Shown here piece by piece: positions 1 through 9,060 of a stretch of 64,000 nucleotides of DNA. Below the pieces are notes generated by a model that saw only the letters and a program-made list of their open reading frames with translations, did no database searches and was not told the origin of the DNA. The position numbers and the translations under genes were made by a program. Source of the DNA: an uncultured Pelagibacteraceae bacterium (lineage in GTDB: Bacteria; Pseudomonadota; Alphaproteobacteria; Pelagibacterales; Pelagibacteraceae); assembly GCA_902603475.1 (NCBI GenBank), contig CACKUZ010000003.1:1-64000 (forward strand). The letters are read 5' to 3'. How positions within the stretch are numbered: position 1 is the stretch's first letter; each line of letters opens with the position of its first letter.

Positions 1-1131
1 ATAACTACTTACAATATCAAATCCGCTAGAATTAAATAAGTCTATAAATAATCCAATACCCCATTGCATAAAGAATGTTCCTGAATGAATAAATACGTTA
101 TATGAAGTGAGTGACTTGCCTGCTAAACTTTGTGAAAAGTTTAAAGCTATTGCAGGTTGAGTTAAAGAAATTACAATTGAAGTCATAATGTATATTGCAA
201 ATAAAAAAGCTCCAGCTTTAGGACCAAAAAATATTATTAGAAAGAAAACAAAGTAACTTATTGGGAGTCCAAATTTAATAAGTTTAACACTACTAATTCC
301 ATAATCAGAGAGTTTAGGGAGAATATATCCCCATAAAAAGTATGATGCTAACATTGTTACATTGATCCAAAACAAGCCTGTAGCACTTTGAAATGGAGAA
401 TACCCTGTAATATTTAGCATCCAAGGACCAGCCCAAAGCGTTTGGATTGCCTGTATACCACCATAATTAATAAATGCTAATGGTACCATGCTAATAAAAA
501 ACTTATTTTTCCAAATTTGAGCTAAACTTTTTTTTTCTTCATTAATAGTGAGGTTTTCTTTCTGTTCCCAATTAGGAGTGAATAAGAAAATTAAAATAAT
601 ACTTATTAAAATAAGTATAGCTATTAAAATAAAAATCCATCTCCATCCCATGTAAGGTAATAAAATTTGGACAGGTAAAGTAGATGATACAAAACCTATA
701 TTTGCAACCATTAACATCCATGAATTAGCACGCTGTTGATATTTTTCAGCAAACCAAACTCTGTATCCTGTTAGAGGTCCCATCATACAAGCGCTTACGC
801 CGATCCCAATAAATATTCTTGAAATAAGTAACCCAGAAAAACTTTTTGCTAATGCAAATGATATGGTTCCTACCAATGCAATTATTAAAAAATACCCAAC
901 AACTTTTTTTGGTCCAAATTTATCAAGGAGTAGTCCTATTGGGACTTGCATAATTGAAAAGCCAATAAAATAGCCTCCTGCTAACAGTCCTAAATTACCT
1001 GCTGTTAAATCGAATTCATATGTCAGGACAGGCGTTAATGTTGCAGTAATAGATCTAACAAGATTTGATAATAAAAAACCAAAGGCAAAAATACAGAATA
1101 TGATAATGCTTTTATTTACTTTAGTAATCAT
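1..1131 (-). CDS. MFS transporter, C-terminus beyond the window edge
   Basis: The reading frame opens with ATG at 1131 and stays open for 377 codons to the window edge, so the C-terminus is missing. The product is almost wholly hydrophobic, with about ten visible membrane segments. A motif of the type G-x3-D-x-(F/R)-G-x-K-K near residues 66-76 matches the conserved loop between helices 2 and 3 of the major facilitator superfamily. The substrate cannot be read from the sequence. It diverges from the gamma-glutamyltransferase-like gene across only 29 bases, so the two may share regulation, and the substrate could be a peptide or amide handled by that enzyme (inference). Confidence 0.8.
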   Translation of the reverse strand, partial: MITKVNKSIIIFCIFAFGFLLSNLVRSITATLTPVLTYEFDLTAGNLGLLAGGYFIGFSIMQVPIGLLLDKFGPKKVVGYFLIIALVGTISFALAKSFSGLLISRIFIGIGVSACMMGPLTGYRVWFAEKYQQRANSWMLMVANIGFVSSTLPVQILLPYMGWRWIFILIAILILISIILIFLFTPNWEQKENLTINEEKKSLAQIWKNKFFISMVPLAFINYGGIQAIQTLWAGPWMLNITGYSPFQSATGLFWINVTMLASYFLWGYILPKLSDYGISSVKLIKFGLPISYFVFFLIIFFGPKAGAFLFAIYIMTSIVISLTQPAIALNFSQSLAGKSLTSYNVFIHSGTFFMQWGIGLFIDLFNSSGFDIVSSY

Positions 1132-1160
1132 TTATAAATTTTTGAGATTTAATCTGTACT

Positions 1161-2744
1161 ATGAATAATCAATCAACAAAAGATAAAGATGCACGCTCTT
1201 CAAATGCTATGGCTGCAACTTCTCATCCATTAGCGACAGAAGAAGCCTTAAAAATACTAAAAATGGGTGGAAATGCAGTAGATGCTTCTATAGCAGCTTC
1301 AATTGTTTTATCTGTAGTTGAACCTAATGCAACAAGTATTGGTGGAGACTGTTTTGCAATTGTCAAAATGAATAATAAGGATGCAGTATCTTTTAATGGA
1401 TCTGGGTTAGCACCAGAGAAATTAAGTTATGATTTCTTCAAGGAAAAAAATATAGATAAAATTGAATTAACAAGTCCTCATTCAGTAACGATTCCTGGTG
1501 CCGTTCATGCTTGGGAAACTATTCATAAAGAATTTGGAAAATTAGATTTTGAACAATTATTTACAGGTGCAATTGAGATTGCAAAAAATGGTCACAAAAT
1601 TTCTAAAGTAGTGTCAAATGCTTGGCATAATAGCTTAAATAAAATTAATGGAAATGAAAATTCAAAAAAAATTTTTTTGAAAGAAGGTCGTACTTATCAA
1701 GAAAATGAATTAATGAAAAATATTCCATTAGGAAAAACATTAGAGGCAATTAGTAAAAAAGGAAGTAAAGAATTTTATGAGGGTGAAACTGCAAAAGATA
1801 TAATTGAAAGTTTAAGTGAATTAGGGGGTGTTCATACTTTTGAGGATTTTTCTAAACAGAACACAATAAGATCAGAAACAATAAAATCTAGTTATAAGGG
1901 TGATTTTATTCATCAATGTCCTCCAAATGGACCTGGCGTAACTGTTTTGATTATGATGAAATTGTTAGAAAAACTAAATATTCATAATTATAAATTCAAT
2001 AGTACTGAAAGATTTCATCTTGAAGCCGAAGTTACAAAACAAGCTTATAAAGTTAAAGAAACAAGCTTAGGCGATCCAAATTTTGTAAATTTTGATTTAG
2101 ATGAAATTTTAAGTGATAAAAATATTGAGGATATTTTTAATAAAATTAAGCTCAATTCATGCAGTGATGTTGGTGACTTAAATATTCCGGCTCACCCAGA
2201 AACTATTTATCTAACAGTTGTAGATAAAGACTTAAATAGTGTGTCCATCATTAATTCAGTTTGTTACGTATTTGGATCAGGTATCACTACAAATAAAAGT
2301 GGAATACTTTTACATAACAGGGGTACAAATTTCAGAGTAGAGCATGGACATCCAAACTGCATTGAGGGCTTAAAAAGACCATTACACACTATTATTCCAG
2401 GTATGGTCATTGACAAAGATAACAACACAACTTTGAGTTATGGAGTTATGGGAGGACAATATCAACCAGTAGGACAGGTGCATGTTTTAAATAATATGAT
2501 TGATTACGGTATGGGTCCTCAAGAGGCTTTAAGTTTTCCTAGAGCTTTTCATTTTAACAATATTTATAAGCTTGAAAAATCAGTCGATAATCAAATTTTT
2601 AATGAATTGAAAGAAATCGGTCATAATGTTGAGTATATTGATGGTACTCATGGTGGAGGTCAAGCTATTAAAATAAATCGATCAGAAGGGGACCTTTTGG
2701 GAGGATCTGATCCTAGAAAAGACGGTTACGCAAAAGGGTACTAA
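1161..2744 (+). CDS. ggt: Gamma-glutamyltransferase-like Ntn hydrolase
   Basis: This 527-residue protein has the family's N-terminal pattern (HPLATEEALKILKMGGNAVD, then EPNATSIGGD). The nucleophile candidate is Thr348 in PETIYLTVVDKD, where the proenzyme would cleave itself. Family members hydrolyse or transfer gamma-glutamyl groups, or cleave related amides. Several pocket positions differ from E. coli GGT: the two residues aligned with Thr409 and Asn411 are Ser and Cys, and the usual Ser-Ser pair region reads GVMGGQ, as in YwrD- or acylase-like branches. No clear signal peptide is visible, so it may be cytoplasmic. The acyl-CoA synthetase gene follows after 3 bases. Family assignment is firm, substrate unknown. 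Confidence 0.85.
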   Translation: MNNQSTKDKDARSSNAMAATSHPLATEEALKILKMGGNAVDASIAASIVLSVVEPNATSIGGDCFAIVKMNNKDAVSFNGSGLAPEKLSYDFFKEKNIDKIELTSPHSVTIPGAVHAWETIHKEFGKLDFEQLFTGAIEIAKNGHKISKVVSNAWHNSLNKINGNENSKKIFLKEGRTYQENELMKNIPLGKTLEAISKKGSKEFYEGETAKDIIESLSELGGVHTFEDFSKQNTIRSETIKSSYKGDFIHQCPPNGPGVTVLIMMKLLEKLNIHNYKFNSTERFHLEAEVTKQAYKVKETSLGDPNFVNFDLDEILSDKNIEDIFNKIKLNSCSDVGDLNIPAHPETIYLTVVDKDLNSVSIINSVCYVFGSGITTNKSGILLHNRGTNFRVEHGHPNCIEGLKRPLHTIIPGMVIDKDNNTTLSYGVMGGQYQPVGQVHVLNNMIDYGMGPQEALSFPRAFHFNNIYKLEKSVDNQIFNELKEIGHNVEYIDGTHGGGQAIKINRSEGDLLGGSDPRKDGYAKGY

Positions 2745-2747
2745 ATA

Positions 2748-4256
2748 ATGTCAAAAAGAATTGTTAGAAACATTTTTGAAAATGTGAATGATGAAAATAT
2801 TGCTCTAACCTCTGAAATCAGCACAAAACTAAGTTACAAAGATTTAAAATTATTTATCAATAAAATTTCTAAACAACTGGCTGGAAATGGATTATCAAAC
2901 AAAGATAGAGCAGCGATAGTTTTACCAAATGGACCATACATGGCTTCAAGTTTTTTGGCAATTTCAAGCTATATGTCTGCTGCCCCTTTAAATCCATCAT
3001 ATAAATCTGAGGAGTATGAATTTTATTTGAAAGATTTAAATCCAAAAATTGTTTTGGTTGAGAAAAATTCTGAAAATCCAGTTGTAGATGTAGCAAAAAA
3101 ATTAAAAATAGAATTATGTGAAATTAATCCTGAAAAGGATGGACCTTCAGGAATATTTAATATTTACGAAAAAGAAAGTGAATATTCTTTACCCAATGAA
3201 AATGATGAAGCATTAGTGCTACACACTTCTGGTACTACATCGAGACCAAAGATTGTTCCTTTAACAAATAAAAATATTTTTTCTTCAGCAGAAAATATTT
3301 CTAAAAGTTTAAATCTTTCAGAAAATGACCATTGTCTTAATATTATGCCACTTTTTCATATACATGGTCTTATAGCTATTTTAGCTTCATCAATGAAAGC
3401 TGGTGCATCTGTATGTGCATCAAATGGTTTTAATGCTATCAAGTTTTTAGATATAGCTAAATCAGAAAAAATAACTTGGTACTCTGGAGTACCCACAATG
3501 CATCAAACTATTTTGTTAAGAGCACATAAAAATTTAGAAATTGCTAAGGGGCTAGAACTAAGATTAATTAGGTCATCATCTGCATCTTTACCACCAGCAG
3601 TATTTAATGATTTAAATGATGTTTTTAGTTGTCCAGTAATTGAAGCATACGGTATGACAGAAGCTACTCATCAGATGACTTCTAATCCATTACCACCTAA
3701 GCAACAAAAAGCAGGATTTGTAGGCCTTCCAGCAGGTCCAGAGGTATGCATTATGAATGAAAACGGGGAAGTGCTAAAACAAGGTGATGAAGGAGAAGTG
3801 TGTATAAAAGGTGAAAATGTAACTCTTGGATACGATAATAATGAAGAAGCAAACAAAACAAGTTTTACCAATGGTTGGTTTAGAACTGGCGATCAAGGTT
3901 ATTTCGATAATGAGGGTTATTTAAAGATTTCAGGAAGATTGAAAGAAATAATTAATAAAGGTGGAGAAAAAATATCTCCATTAGAAGTTGATAATGTATT
4001 AATGGACCATCCATTAATAGATCAAGCAGTTTGTTTTGGGTATGAAGACAAAATGCTTGGAGAAAATATTGCTAGTGCAATTATAATAAAAAGCGGTGAG
4101 ATATGTTCAGAAAATGATGTTTTAGAATATGCAAAAGAAAAACTTGCTAAGTTTAAAATACCAAAAAAAATTTTTTTTGTTGAAGAAATTCCAAAAGGAG
4201 CAACAGGAAAATTACAAAGAAATGTTTTAGCAAAAAAATTTGGTTTAAATAATTAA
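2748..4256 (+). CDS. Acyl-CoA synthetase (AMP-forming), oxalate-CoA ligase-like
   Basis: This is a 502-residue ANL-superfamily enzyme, which activates a carboxylic acid with ATP and transfers it to CoA. Visible motifs in order are the phosphate loop HTSGTTSRPK near residue 158, the adenine motif YGMTEATHQM near 301, the hinge region WFRTGDQGYF near 377 and the catalytic lysine in GATGKLQR near 482. The stretch NIMPLFHIHGL and the SNPLPP segment after the adenine motif resemble the plant and fungal oxalyl-CoA synthetase (AAE3/Pcs60) branch, but the substrate is not certain. It sits between the GGT-like gene and a panE-like gene whose ATG overlaps its stop by one base (TAATG), so the three are probably cotranscribed. 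Confidence 0.85.
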   Translation: MSKRIVRNIFENVNDENIALTSEISTKLSYKDLKLFINKISKQLAGNGLSNKDRAAIVLPNGPYMASSFLAISSYMSAAPLNPSYKSEEYEFYLKDLNPKIVLVEKNSENPVVDVAKKLKIELCEINPEKDGPSGIFNIYEKESEYSLPNENDEALVLHTSGTTSRPKIVPLTNKNIFSSAENISKSLNLSENDHCLNIMPLFHIHGLIAILASSMKAGASVCASNGFNAIKFLDIAKSEKITWYSGVPTMHQTILLRAHKNLEIAKGLELRLIRSSSASLPPAVFNDLNDVFSCPVIEAYGMTEATHQMTSNPLPPKQQKAGFVGLPAGPEVCIMNENGEVLKQGDEGEVCIKGENVTLGYDNNEEANKTSFTNGWFRTGDQGYFDNEGYLKISGRLKEIINKGGEKISPLEVDNVLMDHPLIDQAVCFGYEDKMLGENIASAIIIKSGEICSENDVLEYAKEKLAKFKIPKKIFFVEEIPKGATGKLQRNVLAKKFGLNN

Positions 4257-5272
4257 TGATAAAAGTTTGTATATTTGGTGCAGGATCAATCGGTGGATAT
4301 TTAGCTGCATGTTTAAGTAAAAATAATATTGATTTATCACTTATAGCTAGAGGCCCACACAAAAAAGCTATCGAGGAAAATGGTTTAACATTAATTAAAA
4401 AAGATAAAACAGAAAACTTTAAATTAAAAGTAACAGATGATCCCAAAGAACTTGGAATTCAAGATTATATTTTTATTTCAGTAAAAGCTCATGCAATTTC
4501 TAATATAGTAGAGTCTCTTCAAAGCTTAATTGGAGAAAATACAACTATAATATCTGCTGTGAATGGCTTACCATGGTGGTATTTTCATAAAGCTAACACG
4601 GGGACAAACTTAGATGAGAAACACATAGATAGTGTTGATCCTGATGGTAAAATTTGGAATTCTTTGAGGCCTTCAAGAGCTCTTGGATGTGTAGTTTATC
4701 CAGCAGCTGAAATTACTGAACCTGGTGTTATTAAACACAATGGCGGTGAAAGATTTACATTAGGCGAACCAGATGGGTCAAAATCAGAAAGACTTAAAAT
4801 TATTGCAGACTTATTAATTGCAGGAGGTTTAAAAGCTCCACAAAAAAGTAATCTAAGAGATGAAATTTGGATAAAGCTCTGGGGTAATTGCTCGTTTAAT
4901 ATTGTGAGTGCACTACACGATAAATCTTTAGATGAAATTGGTAACGACCCAGAACTTTTAAAAATAGTGAAAAAATTGATGGAAGAATGTCAGTCAGTGG
5001 GAGAAAAAATTGGCGTTAAATTTAATGTTTCAATAGATCATAGAATTAAGGCAGCAATTTCAATAAAAGGCCACAAACCATCAACTACTCAAGATTTACA
5101 CGCAAAACGTCCCCTAGAAATTGATCCAATCATTGGATCAATAATTGAAATTGGAAATAAAATTAATGTAAATACTGAAAACTTAAAGTCTGAATACAAC
5201 AAGTTAAAACAAAAAGCTGAAGGCTTAGGATTATATAAAAGATCGAAAATAATTGATCAGATTACGAATTAA
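4256..5272 (+). CDS. panE: Ketopantoate reductase family protein (PanE/ApbA)
   Basis: This 338-residue NADP-dependent reductase begins with the dinucleotide-binding GAGSIGGY near residues 8-15, and the basic SLIARG after strand 2 suits NADPH. The C-terminal helical domain includes the lysine-bearing KLWGNCSFN typical of the family. In pantothenate synthesis PanE reduces 2-dehydropantoate to pantoate, but many bacterial paralogues act on other 2-keto acids. It is the last gene of the plus-strand set and meets the TRAP permease gene head-on: its stop ends at 5272 and the opposite stop begins at 5273. Family is certain; a role in pantothenate synthesis is not shown by the context. Confidence 0.8.
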   Translation: MIKVCIFGAGSIGGYLAACLSKNNIDLSLIARGPHKKAIEENGLTLIKKDKTENFKLKVTDDPKELGIQDYIFISVKAHAISNIVESLQSLIGENTTIISAVNGLPWWYFHKANTGTNLDEKHIDSVDPDGKIWNSLRPSRALGCVVYPAAEITEPGVIKHNGGERFTLGEPDGSKSERLKIIADLLIAGGLKAPQKSNLRDEIWIKLWGNCSFNIVSALHDKSLDEIGNDPELLKIVKKLMEECQSVGEKIGVKFNVSIDHRIKAAISIKGHKPSTTQDLHAKRPLEIDPIIGSIIEIGNKINVNTENLKSEYNKLKQKAEGLGLYKRSKIIDQITN

Positions 5273-7924
5273 TTAAAAGTTTAGAGAAATGTCTCTATGT
5301 ATTGAATTACATCTTGAGACATAAATCGCTTGCTCTTTTGTAAGTTTTGATTGCAGACGTAATCCAATAGTTTCACTAATAACTTTATCATGAGCAGTTA
5401 TTTTATCCATGTGCTTTTTCTTAAAATTTTTTCTCCAGTCAATCTCTTGCTGGAATAAAACATAAGTATCATTTGCTGAACTTTGAAGTTTTTCGAAATC
5501 AACTTCATCTTCATCCATAAGGGTAATTAAATAATCTAGCTTATCAGCAAATTCATCTGATCCTGAAATTTCTCCAACTTTTTCAAAAATATTATCAATA
5601 AATTCTATTGCATCAATATAACCCCTATTATCTATTTTTGACTTAAGAAGTTTCATATCTTGACTTAATTCTTCAAATTTTTCACCATCATTTATAAATT
5701 CCTTAATTAATAATAAATCTTCATATGCATTATCAACAGTCTTTTTATATTTTTTTACAGCTAAATTTTTTGCTTTATTAATTTTATTAAACTCATCATT
5801 TTTAGCTTTCCACTCCTGAGGAATTGTATTTTGAATTTCTTCTATCTCTAGCTTAACATTTTCAATTTTTTGCAAAATTTTATTTTTATCTGATACATCC
5901 TCATCATCTAGATTTCTTATTTCAGCTTTAAACTTATCTATCTTTTTATTTAATTTTATAATTTTCTTTTGTTTTTTTCTTGTTTTAAAATGTAAATCTC
6001 TATAATCAACTGCATAGTCATCATAGATTGACTGAGCACTTTTAACTTCATCTACCAATTCAAAAGAATATTTAGAATTATCAACATGACGTTGGAAGTA
6101 ACTTAATTTATCTGCGGGTAAATTTGCTAAAATGATATCATCAAATTCATTAATACTAGTTTTAATTTGATCTCCGTTAGTTTCAAAGTTTGCAAATTTG
6201 TATTCTTGCAAACAGTATTGAAGTTTAGGGTTCATTGGAGGTGGAGCAACATTTGATGTTAAATAAACTCTGTTGGGCAGATAATTAACAAGACTTGGAT
6301 AAAAACCAACAATTCCAAGGCCAATTAGCTGTAGCGCTATGAAAGGCACTACACCTTTCCATATATCCAATGTCTGAATTATTTTTGGGGCTACACCTTT
6401 TAGATAAAACAAAGCAAATCCAAATGGAGGGGTTAAGAATGATGTCTGAAGATTTACACCTATCATTACTCCAAGCCATACTGCTGTAACATTTGCTCCT
6501 GTTTCAGCAAGTAATATTGGTGCAATAATCGGAACTACTACAACAGCAATTTCTATAAAGTCTAAAAAGAAACCTAGAAGAAAAATTACAACCATAACCA
6601 CGATAAACTGAGTCCAGAAACCTCCAGGTAGATCTTGAAGAAAATCTCTAACCAACTCTTCTCCACCAAATGCTCTAAATCCTGATGTAAGCATTGCAGC
6701 ACCTAATAGAATTATGAAAACCATTGAAGTGGTAATACAAGTTTCTGTAACAACTTCTTTTAGTACATTATCTGTTTTATAACTTCTCCAGAAGCTCCAT
6801 GCTATTCCGTAAACAAGTATAATCACAAAAAATGCTGTAATGTAGATAGCACCCAAATCTCTTTCCTCTAAATTTTTAACATTGAGTTCATAAGTTGAAG
6901 CCAGAAAAGTAATAGGTATTATTGATCCTATAATTAGTATTAAAGGATAAAATGCACTTTTCTTACCTTCAAACAACCTATATCCAGCCATTAAAGTTGC
7001 TCCAATTGCTCCAATAGAACCAGCTTGGTTTACAGTTGCAATTCCCATTAATATTGATCCTAATACTGCAAATATAAGTGCTAGAGGAGGGATGATAATA
7101 ACTATAACTCTCAACCAAAATTTAAAATCGAAAGTCCCTTTAAATGGAACAGGAGGTGCTACACCTTTTTTAATTCTTGCATAAATAAAGACATATATCA
7201 TATACAATGCTACTAGAACTAGTCCCGGTAACAAAGCACCCAAGAACATGTCTCCAGCACTAGATGATCCAACTCTAAACTCACCAGGCATGTTAAATTC
7301 ACCAGTAATTGCTTTGTAATCATTTTGTCTAATATTATTAGCAACATCTGATGCACTGGCTAATTGATCAGCAATAATAATTAAAACAATTGAAGGTGGA
7401 ATTATCTGTCCAAGAGTTCCGGATGAACAAACGATACCACTCGCAAGTTTACGATCATAATTATTATTTAACATTGTTGGTAAAGAAATTAGTCCCATTG
7501 CGATAACAGTAGCTCCAACTATTCCAGTTGTAGCAGCAAGTAAGGCTCCTACAAAAATTACCGATATACCCAATCCACCAGGAATAGGACCAAACAGTTG
7601 ACCCATTGTAATTAGTAAGTCCTCAGCTATTTTAGATTTCTGAAGCATTATCCCCATGAAAATAAACAAAGGAATTGCAATTAAAGTGTCTGTTTCAACA
7701 TCCCAATAGTTACTTCTAAAGTTAGTAATTCCAGCGACTAACCATTCTATAGGCCCATCGACTGTGAAATAAGCACTAGAGTCTCCTTCAAATATTGCTC
7801 CAAAAAATGCAGCTAAACCAATGGAAATTATTGCTGAACCGGGAAGAGCAAAAGCCACAGGATAACCTGAGGCAAGTGCTGCGATCATAATTAATACCAG
7901 AATTGCTAAAAATAATAATTCCAT
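5273..7924 (-). CDS. dctM: TRAP transporter large permease (DctM) with long coiled-coil C-terminus
   Basis: This is the ion-coupled membrane subunit of a tripartite TRAP importer. Residues 1 to about 550 are the hydrophobic DctM domain with the family's typical opening, A(L)AS-GYPVAFALPG. After it comes an unusual hydrophilic tail of about 330 residues. Its middle (about 645-740) is dense in Lys and Glu with regular hydrophobic spacing and should form a coiled coil. DctM proteins are usually about 430 residues, or about 600 in larger variants, so 883 is long. The start is at 7924, overlapping the stop of dctQ by one base. The tail's function is unknown, and it might bind the other subunits or a cytoplasmic partner. 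Confidence 0.9.
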   Translation of the reverse strand: MELLFLAILVLIMIAALASGYPVAFALPGSAIISIGLAAFFGAIFEGDSSAYFTVDGPIEWLVAGITNFRSNYWDVETDTLIAIPLFIFMGIMLQKSKIAEDLLITMGQLFGPIPGGLGISVIFVGALLAATTGIVGATVIAMGLISLPTMLNNNYDRKLASGIVCSSGTLGQIIPPSIVLIIIADQLASASDVANNIRQNDYKAITGEFNMPGEFRVGSSSAGDMFLGALLPGLVLVALYMIYVFIYARIKKGVAPPVPFKGTFDFKFWLRVIVIIIPPLALIFAVLGSILMGIATVNQAGSIGAIGATLMAGYRLFEGKKSAFYPLILIIGSIIPITFLASTYELNVKNLEERDLGAIYITAFFVIILVYGIAWSFWRSYKTDNVLKEVVTETCITTSMVFIILLGAAMLTSGFRAFGGEELVRDFLQDLPGGFWTQFIVVMVVIFLLGFFLDFIEIAVVVVPIIAPILLAETGANVTAVWLGVMIGVNLQTSFLTPPFGFALFYLKGVAPKIIQTLDIWKGVVPFIALQLIGLGIVGFYPSLVNYLPNRVYLTSNVAPPPMNPKLQYCLQEYKFANFETNGDQIKTSINEFDDIILANLPADKLSYFQRHVDNSKYSFELVDEVKSAQSIYDDYAVDYRDLHFKTRKKQKKIIKLNKKIDKFKAEIRNLDDEDVSDKNKILQKIENVKLEIEEIQNTIPQEWKAKNDEFNKINKAKNLAVKKYKKTVDNAYEDLLLIKEFINDGEKFEELSQDMKLLKSKIDNRGYIDAIEFIDNIFEKVGEISGSDEFADKLDYLITLMDEDEVDFEKLQSSANDTYVLFQQEIDWRKNFKKKHMDKITAHDKVISETIGLRLQSKLTKEQAIYVSRCNSIHRDISLNF

Positions 7925-8970
7925 TAATTACTCTCTACCTTTTCTAATCTGACTTGATCTGGATTGTCTGATTGAGTTTGATCTTCAATATTATTAAAAA
8001 TAATTTTATGGCTACTGGACATAAAATAGCTAGTAAATTGTAATAGCATTGTGACAGCAAAAACTGCTAAATATACTGCCATTAAATAAAGAAGGTATAG
8101 TCCATTAGAACCTTGTTGTGTGACTTCAAAAGCAACTACAGGTCCATTAATAATACTTGCTTTACCATTTAAACCTAAAAATAAAACTATTAAACAAAGA
8201 GGTACCCCTAATAACGCTGAACCAACCATATTGGTCCAAGCCTTTTTTTTTTCACTAAAAGATGAATAAAGTACGTCAACTCTAACATGACCTTCGTGAA
8301 TTAAAGCATAAGCACTTGCAAATAAATATAACGCTGCGTACCAAAATCTAACTAAATCTCCTTGAAAAGCTTGTTCATAGGAGAAAACAAATCTTGATAA
8401 AACAATTACAAATTCACTTAAGACTACCAATACTGCAAGCCATATAAAACCAACAGATTTTGTAAAGTAACCTATTATAAATGAAACTAATATTATTGGA
8501 AAATGTATATACGTTATTCTTTCTGGAGCTTTTACCATGAAAGCTTTTACCTCAGGACTAAATATAGCTTCCCATAATCTTTCAACAACCATAAATGAAA
8601 TTATGAAATCAGCTAAACCAACTAAAAATACAGCCCAAAAAGATCCTCTAATTAAATACGCTGAAAATTTTGATAATATTTTTGAATCGTCAACTAAGGT
8701 TTGTGAGTATGTCTTGAAGACATAAAAAACAACTGAGAGAATACAAACTACATATATTATAATTTGAATATAACCATAAGTTAAATCGGAAGACTCTAAA
8801 GACTTTTGCTTATAACCAAACAAATCATAATGAGAAAAAACTTTTTTAATGCCTGGCCAGCCACCCCAAACTGTAAATAAGTTATTAATTAAAAATGCTA
8901 AAGTAAATGCTAAGACTGAGTAGCTTAAAACTCTCAAATAAGTAGACAATTTACTATTTTCTGGACTCAT
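7924..8970 (-). CDS. dctQ: TRAP transporter small permease (DctQ), extended
   Basis: This 348-residue membrane protein lies between the binding-protein gene and dctM, the usual place of the small TRAP subunit. The C-terminal half contains the DctQ core: a hydrophobic helix followed by EGHVRVDVLYSSFSEKKKAW, which matches the family's (G)HVRVDV motif. The N-terminal half adds about 170 residues with several further membrane helices that ordinary DctQ proteins of about 170 residues lack. The Gln-rich polar end (about 330-348) is likely cytoplasmic. Its stop overlaps the dctM start (ATGA-type coupling), and an intercistronic terminator-like hairpin lies just upstream. Confidence 0.85.
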   Translation of the reverse strand: MSPENSKLSTYLRVLSYSVLAFTLAFLINNLFTVWGGWPGIKKVFSHYDLFGYKQKSLESSDLTYGYIQIIIYVVCILSVVFYVFKTYSQTLVDDSKILSKFSAYLIRGSFWAVFLVGLADFIISFMVVERLWEAIFSPEVKAFMVKAPERITYIHFPIILVSFIIGYFTKSVGFIWLAVLVVLSEFVIVLSRFVFSYEQAFQGDLVRFWYAALYLFASAYALIHEGHVRVDVLYSSFSEKKKAWTNMVGSALLGVPLCLIVLFLGLNGKASIINGPVVAFEVTQQGSNGLYLLYLMAVYLAVFAVTMLLQFTSYFMSSSHKIIFNNIEDQTQSDNPDQVRLEKVESN

Positions 8971-9011
8971 ATGATTTTAAATTTTTTAAAAGTAATACTT
9001 AATTTTAAAAT

Positions 9012-9040
9012 AAAAAAAAGGGCCCAAAAAGGGCCCTTTT
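9012..9040 (-). terminator. Rho-independent terminator-like hairpin between dctP and dctQ
   Basis: The arms GGGCCC (9020-9025) and GGGCCC (9031-9036) are self-complementary and, with flanking A and T runs, form a GC-rich stem around a 5-base loop. Reading the minus strand, the hairpin follows the dctP stop and is followed by eight U residues, the classical form of an intrinsic terminator. Because dctQ and dctM lie downstream in the same direction, it may act as a partial terminator that gives more binding protein than permease, a known arrangement for solute-binding-protein operons. Confidence 0.8.
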
Positions 9041-9060
9041 AATTATTAAATTAAGCTCAA

